A stretch of DNA of 64,000 nucleotides from the IMG/VR virus record IMGVR_UViG_3300046504_000138, positions 1-64,000 of that record; one strand, written 5' to 3'. This stretch comes from a virus. The position numbers and the translations under genes are program-made. This document shows positions 36,057 through 43,832 of this stretch, one piece after another. Each line of letters begins with the position of its first letter. Position 1 is the stretch's first letter. The notes beneath the pieces are model-generated. The model saw only the letters and a program-made list of their open reading frames with translations, had not been told where the DNA came from and did not search any database.

Positions 36057-36305
36057 TTACTTCTTATCAGCCTGTTGTGCGGGGTTTGGAAATAATTTGA
36101 CTTCTAAGCCACCAATAATTTGATAGGCTTCAAGAATAAGTTCTTGTGCCTTTTTAATTCTTTTTTTTAATTCTTTGTGTTTTTTATAAACAGGGTGCTC
36201 AATAAGAACATCTTCGATCATATTAGCAATAATATATGCCCTGTCGATTGCTTCGACATAATGACCTTCATTAAGACCTTTGATTTTTTTCTTCTTTTTT
36301 CCCAT
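36057..36305 (-). CDS. Small basic helical protein
   Basis: 82 residues from ATG 36305 (MGKKKKKIKGLNEGHYVEAI...), mostly helical, Lys-rich. It overlaps the end of the GNAT gene by 35 bp. Unknown. Confidence 0.5.
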   Translation of the reverse strand: MGKKKKKIKGLNEGHYVEAIDRAYIIANMIEDVLIEHPVYKKHKELKKRIKKAQELILEAYQIIGGLEVKLFPNPAQQADKK

Positions 36306-37026
36306 TATACAATAATTTTTCTTTGATCCTGTTAACAACAATATTCGAATTAAGAATAAATAAATGGTTTTCACCAATTCTTGCAAATCCGCATCTGTTG
36401 GCAACCGAAAATAATTTATATTCGTTGGTTTCAGTATCTTTTTTCTTCATAAGTTCTGCCAATCCATAGTATTCCATTGCCGGAACACTTTCAATTTCAT
36501 TTATCTGCTGAAATTGATGATAAACTCGAACATTTTTTATCTTAAAGTAATATTCGGCATCATTAACGTTATCCTGAACTGGCTTAACTAATGCAATGAT
36601 TGCCACATTCTCAGCATAGAAATCCCTGTAAATCATTTCCATGAATTCTTCTGTAACACCAAGTTTCCTGAAATCAGGATGAACAACTAAACCGTGTATA
36701 AGAACGACTTTACAATAAGTTTCAAGTCTTAATTTTCTCTGACTAATAAGTTCCATCAACTCTACATAGGTGTTTTCTTTTCTATGTGCTCTAAGCAATT
36801 TATTGAAATCAACATTTAATGCTGCACCTAAATCAATATTTATTGTTGATAAACCATATTCGCCTATGATCTTTGGTGGTATATTCTCAGCAATTTTCAA
36901 TTCAGATATAGTTCCATTGTATTCGGTTATAATGTTGTCATTCTCATTAACCAAATCAAAGTTTTTTCTATAACCTTGCGTTTTGAACGTTAAATTGTTC
37001 CAAATATCCCATCCATCTTTATTCAT
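36271..37026 (-). CDS. GNAT-like acetyltransferase
   Basis: 251 residues from ATG 37026. The central segment VVLIHGLVVHPDFRKLGVTEEFMEMIY matches the GNAT acetyl-CoA-binding loop region (R-x-x-G-x type, here RKLGVT), followed by a strand with IIALVKPVQDN. The N- and C-terminal parts are unfamiliar. A host-type promoter places the transcript start almost on the ATG. The substrate is unknown. Confidence 0.6.
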   Translation of the reverse strand: MNKDGWDIWNNLTFKTQGYRKNFDLVNENDNIITEYNGTISELKIAENIPPKIIGEYGLSTINIDLGAALNVDFNKLLRAHRKENTYVELMELISQRKLRLETYCKVVLIHGLVVHPDFRKLGVTEEFMEMIYRDFYAENVAIIALVKPVQDNVNDAEYYFKIKNVRVYHQFQQINEIESVPAMEYYGLAELMKKKDTETNEYKLFSVANRCGFARIGENHLFILNSNIVVNRIKEKLLYNGKKEEKNQRS

Positions 37027-37032
37027 AATTGG

Positions 37033-37063
37033 CAAATTTAAGCATTATTTTATTAAAAAACAA
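37033..37063 (-). promoter_or_regulatory. Host-type (Bacteroidetes) promoter (minus strand)
   Basis: Minus-strand TTG (37063-37061), 20 bp, TAAATTTG (37040-37033). The -7 element ends 6 bp before ATG 37026, predicting a near-leaderless mRNA. Confidence 0.55.
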
Positions 37064-37066
37064 ATT

Positions 37067-37513
37067 TTATTGTAATTCATTGGACTTCTCCAACTTACCC
37101 AAGAGGTCAACGAAGTAATTTCTTATCTGCTCTACTTCAAGATACTCTTTAGGTTCAAAGTTTTGATCAATCCAAGTCGTCCAATATAATTTTATACCAA
37201 ACCTGTCCATGTCGTTGATAAAATCATTGATGTCACGAGGAAACGGCATCTTATGACTTACTCGTTGATTTGCCTTGAACGAATTGGCATCTTTTCCAAT
37301 TGAATAATGTTCTACAAAGAACTCCAAGGTGATCTTATCGTCATTACTGAACTTATACCAAGTACCCATATTCTTACCCCGCCAACCCTCAAAAATCGTG
37401 TCACAAGGCTTTTCAGTAACCGGAGACAACATATCCACTGTAAATGGAACAGTGAGAAAATTTTTATATCTCTCACTGCCCAATGTGTTAATATATGGAG
37501 TTACAATTATCAT
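37067..37513 (-). CDS. Protein of unknown function
   Basis: 148 residues, globular, Trp/Phe-rich (FEGWRGKNMGTWYKF, LYWTTWIDQNF). Its start overlaps the stop of the secreted-protein gene by 4 bp (ATGA), so the two are one operon. Confidence 0.55.
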   Translation of the reverse strand: MIIVTPYINTLGSERYKNFLTVPFTVDMLSPVTEKPCDTIFEGWRGKNMGTWYKFSNDDKITLEFFVEHYSIGKDANSFKANQRVSHKMPFPRDINDFINDMDRFGIKLYWTTWIDQNFEPKEYLEVEQIRNYFVDLLGKLEKSNELQ

Positions 37514-38034
37514 TTGGTTGTTAATGACATAATATTATAGGTCTTATCATAATTCCGAGTAAGAGTCAAAACATTAAGTTCATCACGAATTTCTGATTCA
37601 CCCTTTTTCCAAACTAATGTCTTTAGTTCTATAATAATATTGCCATTATCGGGATCAACATTAATTGTTCCATAGCATTGTTTATCATTTCTCCTAACAT
37701 GTATATCCAATGCTTGAAGAGAAACAGGAAAACCATCTTGCCAATGAAAATAATCATGTCTGATCACCGAAGATGCCTTTTCCCATCCATTATCAGTCTT
37801 ACGATATAGATATAAGTCCTTATCTCTGATATTTTCACTGAGGTTTTTCACAAATGGTTCATATGCGAGAACATATATTTCATCATTTGCTTTAAAACAA
37901 CGATTATCGGATATAGTCCAATCTTTGGTTTCAATCAATGAAGGCTGTTCAAAGATTGGAAGATATCCTTCTGATTGTGAAAATGCTACCGAAGTAAACA
38001 TTAACCCGAATAAAAATAAAATAACCTTTTTCAT
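37510..38034 (-). CDS. Secreted protein of unknown function
   Basis: 174 residues with a clear signal peptide (MKKVILFLFGLMFTSVAFSQ, cut after the FSQ region). The mature part is a beta-rich domain with two Cys. A phage protein exported to the host periplasm could act in superinfection exclusion or envelope modification; that is inference. It is driven by a minus-strand TTGTAACATT/TATAAT promoter. Confidence 0.6.
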   Translation of the reverse strand: MKKVILFLFGLMFTSVAFSQSEGYLPIFEQPSLIETKDWTISDNRCFKANDEIYVLAYEPFVKNLSENIRDKDLYLYRKTDNGWEKASSVIRHDYFHWQDGFPVSLQALDIHVRRNDKQCYGTINVDPDNGNIIIELKTLVWKKGESEIRDELNVLTLTRNYDKTYNIMSLTTK

Positions 38035-38060
38035 AATACAAAATTTATTAGTTCTGCCTA

Positions 38061-38091
38061 ATTATACGATGATAAGGTCAAAATGTTACAA
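38061..38091 (-). promoter_or_regulatory. Phage promoter TTGTAACATT/CGTATAAT (minus strand)
   Basis: Minus-strand TTGTAACATT starting at 38091 and TATAAT at 38066-38061, 22 bp between TTG and TATAAT, 26 bp before the ATG at 38034. Confidence 0.75.
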
Positions 38092-38113
38092 AAAAACTAA
38101 GATTTTTTGATGA

Positions 38114-38332
38114 TTATACCAAATTTAATTCACAAACAGTCAATATTAGGACCTTTTTTGGCAATCTTTTACCCTCTAATTTGCTCTTAATCAATGAATC
38201 AGCATATGTGTCAGTCATTATTTCACCGACATTCATCCAACTTCTATCAGGTACTTCCAATATTGTTTCTTCTGTCACAGCATCAATGTATTTGACCGTG
38301 ATTCTCGGTGTATTTTTTACGTATTTTGCCAT
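38114..38332 (-). CDS. Small protein of unknown function
   Basis: 72 residues (MAKYVKNTPRITVKYIDAVT...), beta-alpha composition. Stands between the secreted-protein promoter and the exonuclease operon. Unknown. Confidence 0.5.
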   Translation of the reverse strand: MAKYVKNTPRITVKYIDAVTEETILEVPDRSWMNVGEIMTDTYADSLIKSKLEGKRLPKKVLILTVCELNLV

Positions 38333-38339
38333 AATTGTC

Positions 38340-38586
38340 TTATTTAGTAATGAAAAAATAATTGCTGTTTAAATGATTTCTTAAAAGAAATATCATTTTT
38401 TTTAATCTAAATCTTGAAATTTGGGGTATTCTTTTAATTATTTCACTATCACAATAATTAAACCCTATATATTCATTTATTTGATTTTCAAAAATTTTCA
38501 TGTCTCCATCGAAATTTTGTTGTTTTTTTCTAATGGTCTTAATTTTTCGTTTTTGTATAATTTCAGGAGTTGAACTATTTTTCATT
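38340..38586 (-). CDS. Uncertain basic protein
   Basis: 82 residues from ATG 38586 (MKNSSTPEIIQKRKIKTIRK...). Longer in-frame starts would overlap the exonuclease gene. The basic N-terminus (SSTPEIIQKRKIKTIRKK) recalls DNA-contacting segments of homing endonucleases, so it might be a fragment of one. Low certainty. Confidence 0.35.
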
Positions 38587-38619
38587 TTGGTTATTGTTTC
38601 TTTACCAAAAAAGACTTCT

Positions 38620-39141
38620 TTATGGCAATTTAATATTATATGTCTTTGATAAATATAATAATGCTTCAGCATTTCCTTTACAATCCATTCTTGGATCATG
38701 ACTATGAGTTGTTATTCTATGTTTTTTCCATCTGTAATACATGTCGCCACTTGCACCAGAAAATAAATCTCCAATTCTTCTTGAGGACCAACCAAAAGGA
38801 TTTGAACCATTAAATTTGTGAAAATAATAGTTAAGACATACACCAAAATCATAACCATTATTATCTGAAATACCAACAGGCGAACCTTTGGAATTGTATC
38901 TTAACCATTCAGCAAATTCTTTCATCACCTTCTCAGGTTCATCGAAAGTCAGATGTTCTTCACGGCTAAAACCACTAATTGCCAATGCTTCAGGATTCCA
39001 TTTATCAGAAATGGGTCTAATTTTACCGTAAAATGTTTTGGATAATGATGGTTCGACAACAATTGCAGCAAAACACACCATTGAATATTCTGGCATAAGT
39101 GGACCATCACTTTCACAATCTACACAAATTAATTTACTCAT
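38620..39141 (-). CDS. DEDDh 3'-5' exonuclease (DnaQ-like)
   Basis: 173 residues. Exo I: CVDCESDGP (Asp8, Glu10). Exo II: ISDNNGYDFG near 90. Exo III: HDPRMDCKGNAEAL near 150, the H-x4-D of the DEDDh class. All catalytic residues are present, unlike the exonuclease-like gene at 30.1 kb. It probably trims DNA or RNA 3' ends. Start overlaps the HAD gene stop (ATGA), so part of the leftward operon. Confidence 0.8.
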   Translation of the reverse strand: MSKLICVDCESDGPLMPEYSMVCFAAIVVEPSLSKTFYGKIRPISDKWNPEALAISGFSREEHLTFDEPEKVMKEFAEWLRYNSKGSPVGISDNNGYDFGVCLNYYFHKFNGSNPFGWSSRRIGDLFSGASGDMYYRWKKHRITTHSHDPRMDCKGNAEALLYLSKTYNIKLP

Positions 39142-39626
39142 AATAATATTTTTAAAATTTTATCTTTTACTCCACTTTGTTTTATTCCTTCATTAGCACG
39201 GGTACATCTGACAAAGTTTTCTGGTATCCAAAGTTTTAAATCCAAATCATCAACTGCCACCCATTTAGTAAGTTCGTTTTCACTCGCATATTTATTAATT
39301 TCATATGAACGGCACTCTTCAAGTTGTTGCAGACTTGTGAACTGTACTCCCCAAGAAGAATTTGTTACTCCTGAAACTTTTGCCTTTACATTATTCCATT
39401 CAAAAATCTCATTTAATACTGCAATAGTATAACGATCTCTCCAATCAGATGAAATTATAATAATAGGATCGGTCTTTTCAACAATAGCATTAAAAACCTT
39501 TACGCATGTTTCATCAAAACGATAACAATCATACATAGGATGCCATTTTTTCCTATTAGTATAGTATTGTGTTGTCGTAGCAAGTACTCCGTCAATATCG
39601 AGTAATATATATCTTTTAATGCTCAT
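39138..39626 (-). CDS. HAD-superfamily phosphatase-like protein
   Basis: 162 residues. HAD motif I LLDIDGVLAT (Asp10, Asp12), motif II IIISSDWRDR near 57, and motif IV VAVDDLDL near 127. It resembles the HAD domain linked to RNA repair proteins. Predicted phosphatase or polynucleotide-end phosphatase. Overlaps both neighbours by 4 bp, so tightly coupled. Confidence 0.75.
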   Translation of the reverse strand: MSIKRYILLDIDGVLATTTQYYTNRKKWHPMYDCYRFDETCVKVFNAIVEKTDPIIIISSDWRDRYTIAVLNEIFEWNNVKAKVSGVTNSSWGVQFTSLQQLEECRSYEINKYASENELTKWVAVDDLDLKLWIPENFVRCTRANEGIKQSGVKDKILKILL

Positions 39627-40000
39627 TCTATGTCTTCTTTATCCCAATCTATGGTCAAACCGTCCTTTAATACCTTTAAATGAATGTCAATGTGTTCAAC
39701 ACCTTTTTCGGGTTTAAATGTAAGGTCAAGAATTGCTTCTTTGGTCTTTTCATTGATATCTATGTTGATTTTGCAATCTCTTTTCAGAAGTTCTTCTTTG
39801 ACAATTTTTGCTTGTTCATAATCCTCTCGCATTATTGCAAAGGCATATAATTTACCTAAATCAGGGATGGCAAAAGACGATAAATCATCAAATTCGGGAA
39901 AATTAATGCCAATAAGATGAATACTATCCATAGTAGCATCAGGATCAAATTTTTGTATTAATTTGAGCACGTGTCTTCTAAGTTCTTCTTCCCATCCCAT
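39623..40000 (-). CDS. UVR-motif-like small protein
   Basis: 125 residues. Residues about 48-72 (LGKLYAFAIMREDYEQAKIVKEELLKR) fit the UVR helical hairpin of UvrB/UvrC and Clp adaptors. The rest is a short beta-type domain. It may mediate a protein contact in the exonuclease/HAD operon. Confidence 0.5.
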   Translation of the reverse strand: MGWEEELRRHVLKLIQKFDPDATMDSIHLIGINFPEFDDLSSFAIPDLGKLYAFAIMREDYEQAKIVKEELLKRDCKINIDINEKTKEAILDLTFKPEKGVEHIDIHLKVLKDGLTIDWDKEDIE

Positions 40001-40007
40001 AATTTAA

Positions 40008-40562
40008 TTAAGTTCTATTCAATTTTTGCCAAATTGCCGTGCAGTAACCAATTTGGTATTTGCAATCGTCAATTGGATTGTGTTCAGTTCCCATTTTGGG
40101 ATAATGCTCTTTTACTTCCGGTGCAAATGCAACCAAAGTCCTGACATCACGTTCACATCTGAAATTCCAAGGTTCTTTTAATCCACACTTAATATATGCA
40201 TCTTCAAGAATACCCATATCAAATCTTACACCATTGCCCCAAAGTTGAACTGTTGTAATGCCTAACTGTTCTAAATACAATTTAAAGTCATAAAGTACTT
40301 GACTGATATTTTTGCCATCACCTATGGCAACTGCCATGCGTGCTTTTTCGTTCTGCATGAACCACCATTCAATGGTGTCACCATTTACGATCATACCTCT
40401 ATCAAGACATGATTGAATATCGACTTTGGTATAAAATTCTCTACCAAATTCTCCGGTTTCAATGTCGAATTCAACAGCACCAATAGAGCAGATTACCGAA
40501 TTGCTCTTATTGCCTAATGTTTCAAGGTCAACCATTACATGACCTAATTTTTTTGTTTCCAT
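40008..40562 (-). CDS. DexA-like 3'-5' exonuclease
   Basis: 184 residues. VMVDLETLG (Asp12, Glu14) near the start, then SVICSIGAVEFD...GEFGREFY.KVD and NGDTIEWWFMQNEKAR, which is the pattern of the T4 DexA/Rv2179c-type exonucleases. WGNGVRFDMGIL (Exo II) and a C-terminal HNPIDDCKYQIGY (Exo III) complete a full catalytic set. Likely degrades single strands of DNA or processes RNA. Confidence 0.8.
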   Translation of the reverse strand: METKKLGHVMVDLETLGNKSNSVICSIGAVEFDIETGEFGREFYTKVDIQSCLDRGMIVNGDTIEWWFMQNEKARMAVAIGDGKNISQVLYDFKLYLEQLGITTVQLWGNGVRFDMGILEDAYIKCGLKEPWNFRCERDVRTLVAFAPEVKEHYPKMGTEHNPIDDCKYQIGYCTAIWQKLNRT

Positions 40563-40565
40563 GTT

Positions 40566-41120
40566 TTAATTATTAATTGTATGTACTTTATCTAATTCGT
40601 CCCATAATTCCTGAAGTATGTCCTGATTAAGTTTGCTTTTGTACCAAACAAGTGCTTTCTTAAATATGGGTTTGCGATATGCATATTCTTCAACGTATTT
40701 CTTATACATTGAACTACCATGTGCTTTACTATACATAGCATTGGCAAGTATATCGCACATCTTAAGTATAATTGCACGATAATTTATTACAGTTTTGCCC
40801 ATTGTAAGTAAATGTTTCATCAAACGATTTTCTGCTGATACATCTGTTACCGCCAATACTATATCTGCAGCATCCTTTCCAATTACTGCTGAAACATCAT
40901 TATATGATTGTTTTGTATCTTCCAATATATCATGGCAATACGCAGCAGCAACGGTAATATCTCTATCTTCCGGCTTAACAAAAATGGACTTGTAGTGTTG
41001 AACAACAAGAACTACTCCATTAACATGCACCATATAACTCTGACCTTTATCATAAGTACAATTTGCGTCATCGTGACATTTACGGGCGTATTCTGCAATT
41101 ATTTTAAAATCTGGTGTCAT
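40566..41120 (-). CDS. HD-domain hydrolase, RelA/SpoT-hydrolase-like
   Basis: 184 residues. Metal-site motifs: YMVHVNGV (His32), YCHDILEDT (His63-Asp64, Glu67-Asp68), VLAVTDVS, and IILKMCDILANAM in the position of the K..DR..N motif. This order matches the (p)ppGpp hydrolase half of RSH proteins and small stand-alone hydrolases. No synthetase domain. It could lower alarmone levels in the host, or act on another nucleotide. Confidence 0.65.
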   Translation of the reverse strand: MTPDFKIIAEYARKCHDDANCTYDKGQSYMVHVNGVVLVVQHYKSIFVKPEDRDITVAAAYCHDILEDTKQSYNDVSAVIGKDAADIVLAVTDVSAENRLMKHLLTMGKTVINYRAIILKMCDILANAMYSKAHGSSMYKKYVEEYAYRKPIFKKALVWYKSKLNQDILQELWDELDKVHTINN

Positions 41121-41323
41121 TGTTTTTCGTTTAATTCATTTAACAATTCTTGATAATATATTAAATCATTTTGTGCATGATCTAAGTCTCCACTAAAGAT
41201 ACTGACTTCATTTTGTGCTTCTTTTAGTTTCTTTTTGGCTTCTTCTAAACGATAGGAAGCATCATCGTAAGCATGTCCTGCAGTTTTAAGATTACCTTCA
41301 ATATGTTCTCTAATTTTTTCCAT
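41117..41323 (-). CDS. Small coiled-coil protein
   Basis: 68 residues, almost entirely coiled coil (YRLEEAKKKLKEAQNEV...). First gene of the leftward operon; its stop overlaps the HD gene start (ATGA). Confidence 0.55.
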   Translation of the reverse strand: MEKIREHIEGNLKTAGHAYDDASYRLEEAKKKLKEAQNEVSIFSGDLDHAQNDLIYYQELLNELNEKQ

Positions 41324-41379
41324 GATGCAATAATACGAATAATAAATTTAATCTCCAAATTTTAAAAATATTTGTGTGA

Positions 41380-41418
41380 GAATCATGTAAGATTTTATCA
41401 GAATTATGTAAGTTTTAT
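41380..41418. repeat. Imperfect direct repeat upstream of divergent genes
   Basis: GAATCATGTAAGATTTTAT (41380-41398) is repeated as GAATTATGTAAGTTTTAT (41401-41418), a 21-bp period. It lies in the 213-bp gap between the leftward operon and the gene at 41537. Possibly an operator; otherwise the gap holds a CTATTTATA at 41432-41440 and nothing else I can recognise. Confidence 0.45.
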
Positions 41419-41536
41419 TGGGTTTAATTTTCTATTTATAGTATATGTTGTATCCATACTCTGTTCAAATTTACTATCTCTGTCAGTTACAATATAATAT
41501 ACAAATAATTGTAGTTTAATATAAAAATTTAAAGTT

Positions 41537-41722
41537 ATGCCAATTTTAACAATTTTATTAGTATTAGTTGCCGTAGGAGTTATTCTATGGGCAGTTAATA
41601 AATATGTTCCAATGGCTTCCAGTATTAAAAACATCCTCAATGTTGTAGTAATTGGTATTACAATATTTTGGCTTCTTAAAGTCTTTGGAGTTTTTGCCTA
41701 CTTAGGCAGTGTACACATCTAA
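41537..41722 (+). CDS. Small two-TM membrane protein
   Basis: 61 residues with two hydrophobic segments (about 3-22 and 33-52). It starts MPILTILLVLVAVGVILWAV and resembles a small membrane protein common in bacteria and phages, of unknown role. A terminator follows. Confidence 0.6.
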   Translation: MPILTILLVLVAVGVILWAVNKYVPMASSIKNILNVVVIGITIFWLLKVFGVFAYLGSVHI

Positions 41723-41749
41723 AAACAAACAATTTTGTTTTCAAAGAGT

Positions 41750-41795
41750 GAGTGAGTGTTTGACGTAGAAATATGTCATCTCACTCATTTTTATT
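41750..41795 (+). terminator. Terminator
   Basis: GAGTGAG (41750-41756) pairs with CTCACTC (41780-41786), inner TGAC (41761-41764) with GTCA (41775-41778), followed by ATTTTTATTATTT. Confidence 0.65.
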
Positions 41796-41830
41796 ATTTG
41801 CCCTTGCATAATAAAATTATTTTCGTATTT

Positions 41831-41862
41831 TTGTAACATTATTGATTTCAATACGTATAATG
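41831..41862 (+). promoter_or_regulatory. Phage promoter TTGTAACATT/CGTATAATG
   Basis: TTGTAACATT at 41831-41840 and CGTATAATG ending 41862, 22 bp between TTG and TATAAT, 14 bp before ATG 41877. Confidence 0.75.
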
Positions 41863-41876
41863 CAATAAAAACTATT

Positions 41877-42125
41877 ATGGAAAACGAAGAGAAGGGTATT
41901 GAAAATATCCAGAAAATAATAAAGACCAAAGGATTTCACATCATATTTAAAGGTGATCCTTCCGTTGGTATCTTTGATTCCAGGTGGGAACTCAATGGTG
42001 ATTTTTATTTTGATAATCAACAGGAACTTGAAGATTTTCGTAAAGAACTTCAGGTACTCTATGAAAACTATTGCGGTGAAGTAACAATTGAAACATTCGA
42101 AGAATATGCTGACAGGTTCAACTGA
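41877..42125 (+). CDS. Small protein of unknown function
   Basis: 82 residues, acidic, beta-alpha composition (FHIIFKGDPSVGIFDSRWELNG). It has its own phage promoter. Its 3' end overlaps the orphan start of an ancestral HAD gene. Confidence 0.55.
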   Translation: MENEEKGIENIQKIIKTKGFHIIFKGDPSVGIFDSRWELNGDFYFDNQQELEDFRKELQVLYENYCGEVTIETFEEYADRFN

Positions 42126-42177
42126 ATACAAACCAACAAACGTAATATTTCTTGATGTGGAGACGTATTTATATTAA
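42106..42177 (+). pseudogene. Orphan N-terminus of the HAD gene at 42980
   Basis: The frame MLTGSTEYKPTNVIFLDVET... stops at 42175-42177. Its NVIFLDV matches NCIFLDV of the downstream HAD protein, and homology ends inside the DxDG motif codons. This looks like the original start, cut off by insertion of the LAGLIDADG gene. Confidence 0.65.
42165..42173 (+). promoter_or_regulatory. Late-type promoter GTATTTATA
   Basis: Exact match 13 bp before ATG 42187, at the insertion boundary. The longer ACGTATTTATAT is also found at 54287. Confidence 0.65.
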
Positions 42178-42186
42178 AACATTAAA

Positions 42187-42996
42187 ATGGGAACAAAATA
42201 TGCGTCAAAACAAATAGAAAAAGAAATTATTTCATTATATGAAACAAAATCAGAGAACGAAATAGCATCAATTTATGGTAGAACACAATCTGGAATTAAT
42301 TTAATTCTAAAAAGAAATGGAATTCGAAAATTAAAAAAAAGTAGATTAAACATGAGTCATCTTGCACTTAATGTTGACTATTTTAAAGAAATTAATTCAA
42401 AAGATAAAGCATATTGGCTTGGCTTTATATGCGCAGATGGAAATATTAAAAAAACAAATAATAAAGTATCATTAACATCAAAAGATTTGGAAGTGATTGA
42501 AGGATTTAAAGGGGCAATTGGTGCAGAACATACTATTAGTAAGAGAAAATTTTTTGACAAAAGAACTAATAAAACATATATCGGATATTTAATTCAAATT
42601 GGTAATGAATTATTTGTTAATAATTTAATTGATTTAGGTGTGACATCAAATAAAACAGATATATTGAAATTTCCGAAGATTGATGAAAAATATTATTCAT
42701 ATTTTATTGCAGGATTATTTGACGGAGATGGGTTTGTTGGTATCAGAAATCATAATAAACTACGAATAAGTCTTATTTCAACTAAAGAAGTGTTAGATTT
42801 TATAAGTAATTTATTGACTAATATAGGAATTAATGAATTATCGAAAGTTAAAGTTTCGAAGAATAAAATAAATGTTTGGAAAACATGTCTATATAAAGAC
42901 GCAGATAAGTTTTTAAATTATATATATGGTGATGATAATTTTAAGTATTATTTAATGAGAAAATATAACATATTTAAAAATGCAAGTAGAAATTAA
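42187..42996 (+). CDS. LAGLIDADG homing endonuclease
   Basis: 269 residues. An N-terminal HTH (SENEIASIYGRTQSGINLILKR) precedes two LAGLIDADG motifs: YWLGFICADGNI near 78 and YFIAGLFDGDGFV near 176. The two acidic residues suggest an active single-chain nuclease. It interrupts the 5' end of a HAD gene and overlaps the re-made HAD start by 17 bp. Confidence 0.85.
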   Translation: MGTKYASKQIEKEIISLYETKSENEIASIYGRTQSGINLILKRNGIRKLKKSRLNMSHLALNVDYFKEINSKDKAYWLGFICADGNIKKTNNKVSLTSKDLEVIEGFKGAIGAEHTISKRKFFDKRTNKTYIGYLIQIGNELFVNNLIDLGVTSNKTDILKFPKIDEKYYSYFIAGLFDGDGFVGIRNHNKLRISLISTKEVLDFISNLLTNIGINELSKVKVSKNKINVWKTCLYKDADKFLNYIYGDDNFKYYLMRKYNIFKNASRN

Positions 42997-43582
42997 TAAA
43001 TTTCAAAATTGTATATTTTTGGACGTTGACGGTGTTTTGAATTGTCAATTATTTTATGATGAAAAATTCAAAGAACTCAAACATTTTGATGGCATACCAT
43101 TTTATAAAACCGTGAAAAAATACTTACGCAAATTATTTCATCAAAAAGAAATCAGTGATTTGAACTATTATAAATCACAAATGTGTGCCAAACGCATAAG
43201 TTGGCTCAATATATTATGCGAAGAAACTAATAGTGCAGTAGTCCTCAGTGCTTCTATGAGAAGTGGTTGGTCTGTTCCGGACTTACAGAAAATTTTTAAT
43301 TATTGTGGTGCTACCTTTATTATAATAGATAAGACGAGTCATTGTGATTGTAGAATCAGAGGTGTGGAAATCCAAAATTGGATGAAGGATAATTGTATGA
43401 AATGGTTTGGTGTTCAATATTATGATTTTCATCGTTATGCAATCATTGATGACGATTCAGATATGTTACTTTGTCAAAAGGGGAATTTTTTTCAAACTGA
43501 TAATTATAGTGGTTTAACTCCCACTACTTGTTATAAAATAAAAAGATTTTTTACACAAAAAACATTTCATTACAATGAATAG
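42980..43582 (+). CDS. HAD-superfamily protein (RNA-repair-type HAD)
   Basis: 200 residues. Motif I IFLDVDGVLN (Asp15, Asp17); AVVLSASMRSGW near 87; RGVEIQNWM near 128; and YAIIDDDSDML near 151. The pattern (T.A.VLS.S.R, then R..EI..WL, then DDD.D) is that of HAD domains found in RNA repair polyproteins. A second HAD of the same kind is at 39.1 kb. Its N-terminus differs from the orphan copy upstream. Confidence 0.75.
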   Translation: MQVEINKFQNCIFLDVDGVLNCQLFYDEKFKELKHFDGIPFYKTVKKYLRKLFHQKEISDLNYYKSQMCAKRISWLNILCEETNSAVVLSASMRSGWSVPDLQKIFNYCGATFIIIDKTSHCDCRIRGVEIQNWMKDNCMKWFGVQYYDFHRYAIIDDDSDMLLCQKGNFFQTDNYSGLTPTTCYKIKRFFTQKTFHYNE

Positions 43583-43826
43583 CAAAAATTTAATAATTGG
43601 TTTTATTTTTCTTGTCCTATTATCAACAGGTATTGAATTTATCTTCAAAGAAAAACACGGTGGATTAGACACCAAGCAAGTTGAAATAACCGAAACTAAG
43701 ACTTATGAACAAGGACTATGGGATGGTTTTAATAAGACCATGAAGTATCTTGATCAAATTGGTTACATCAAAGATACCGTGCATATTGAAATTACCAAAC
43801 TCGATAGTGTTTTACATGCAAAATAA
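43575..43826 (+). CDS. Small membrane-anchored protein
   Basis: 83 residues with one N-terminal membrane segment (LIIGFIFLVLLSTGIEFIF) and a hydrophilic tail. Overlaps the HAD stop by 8 bp. Unknown. Confidence 0.55.
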   Translation: MNSKNLIIGFIFLVLLSTGIEFIFKEKHGGLDTKQVEITETKTYEQGLWDGFNKTMKYLDQIGYIKDTVHIEITKLDSVLHAK

Positions 43827-43832
43827 TTAAAT

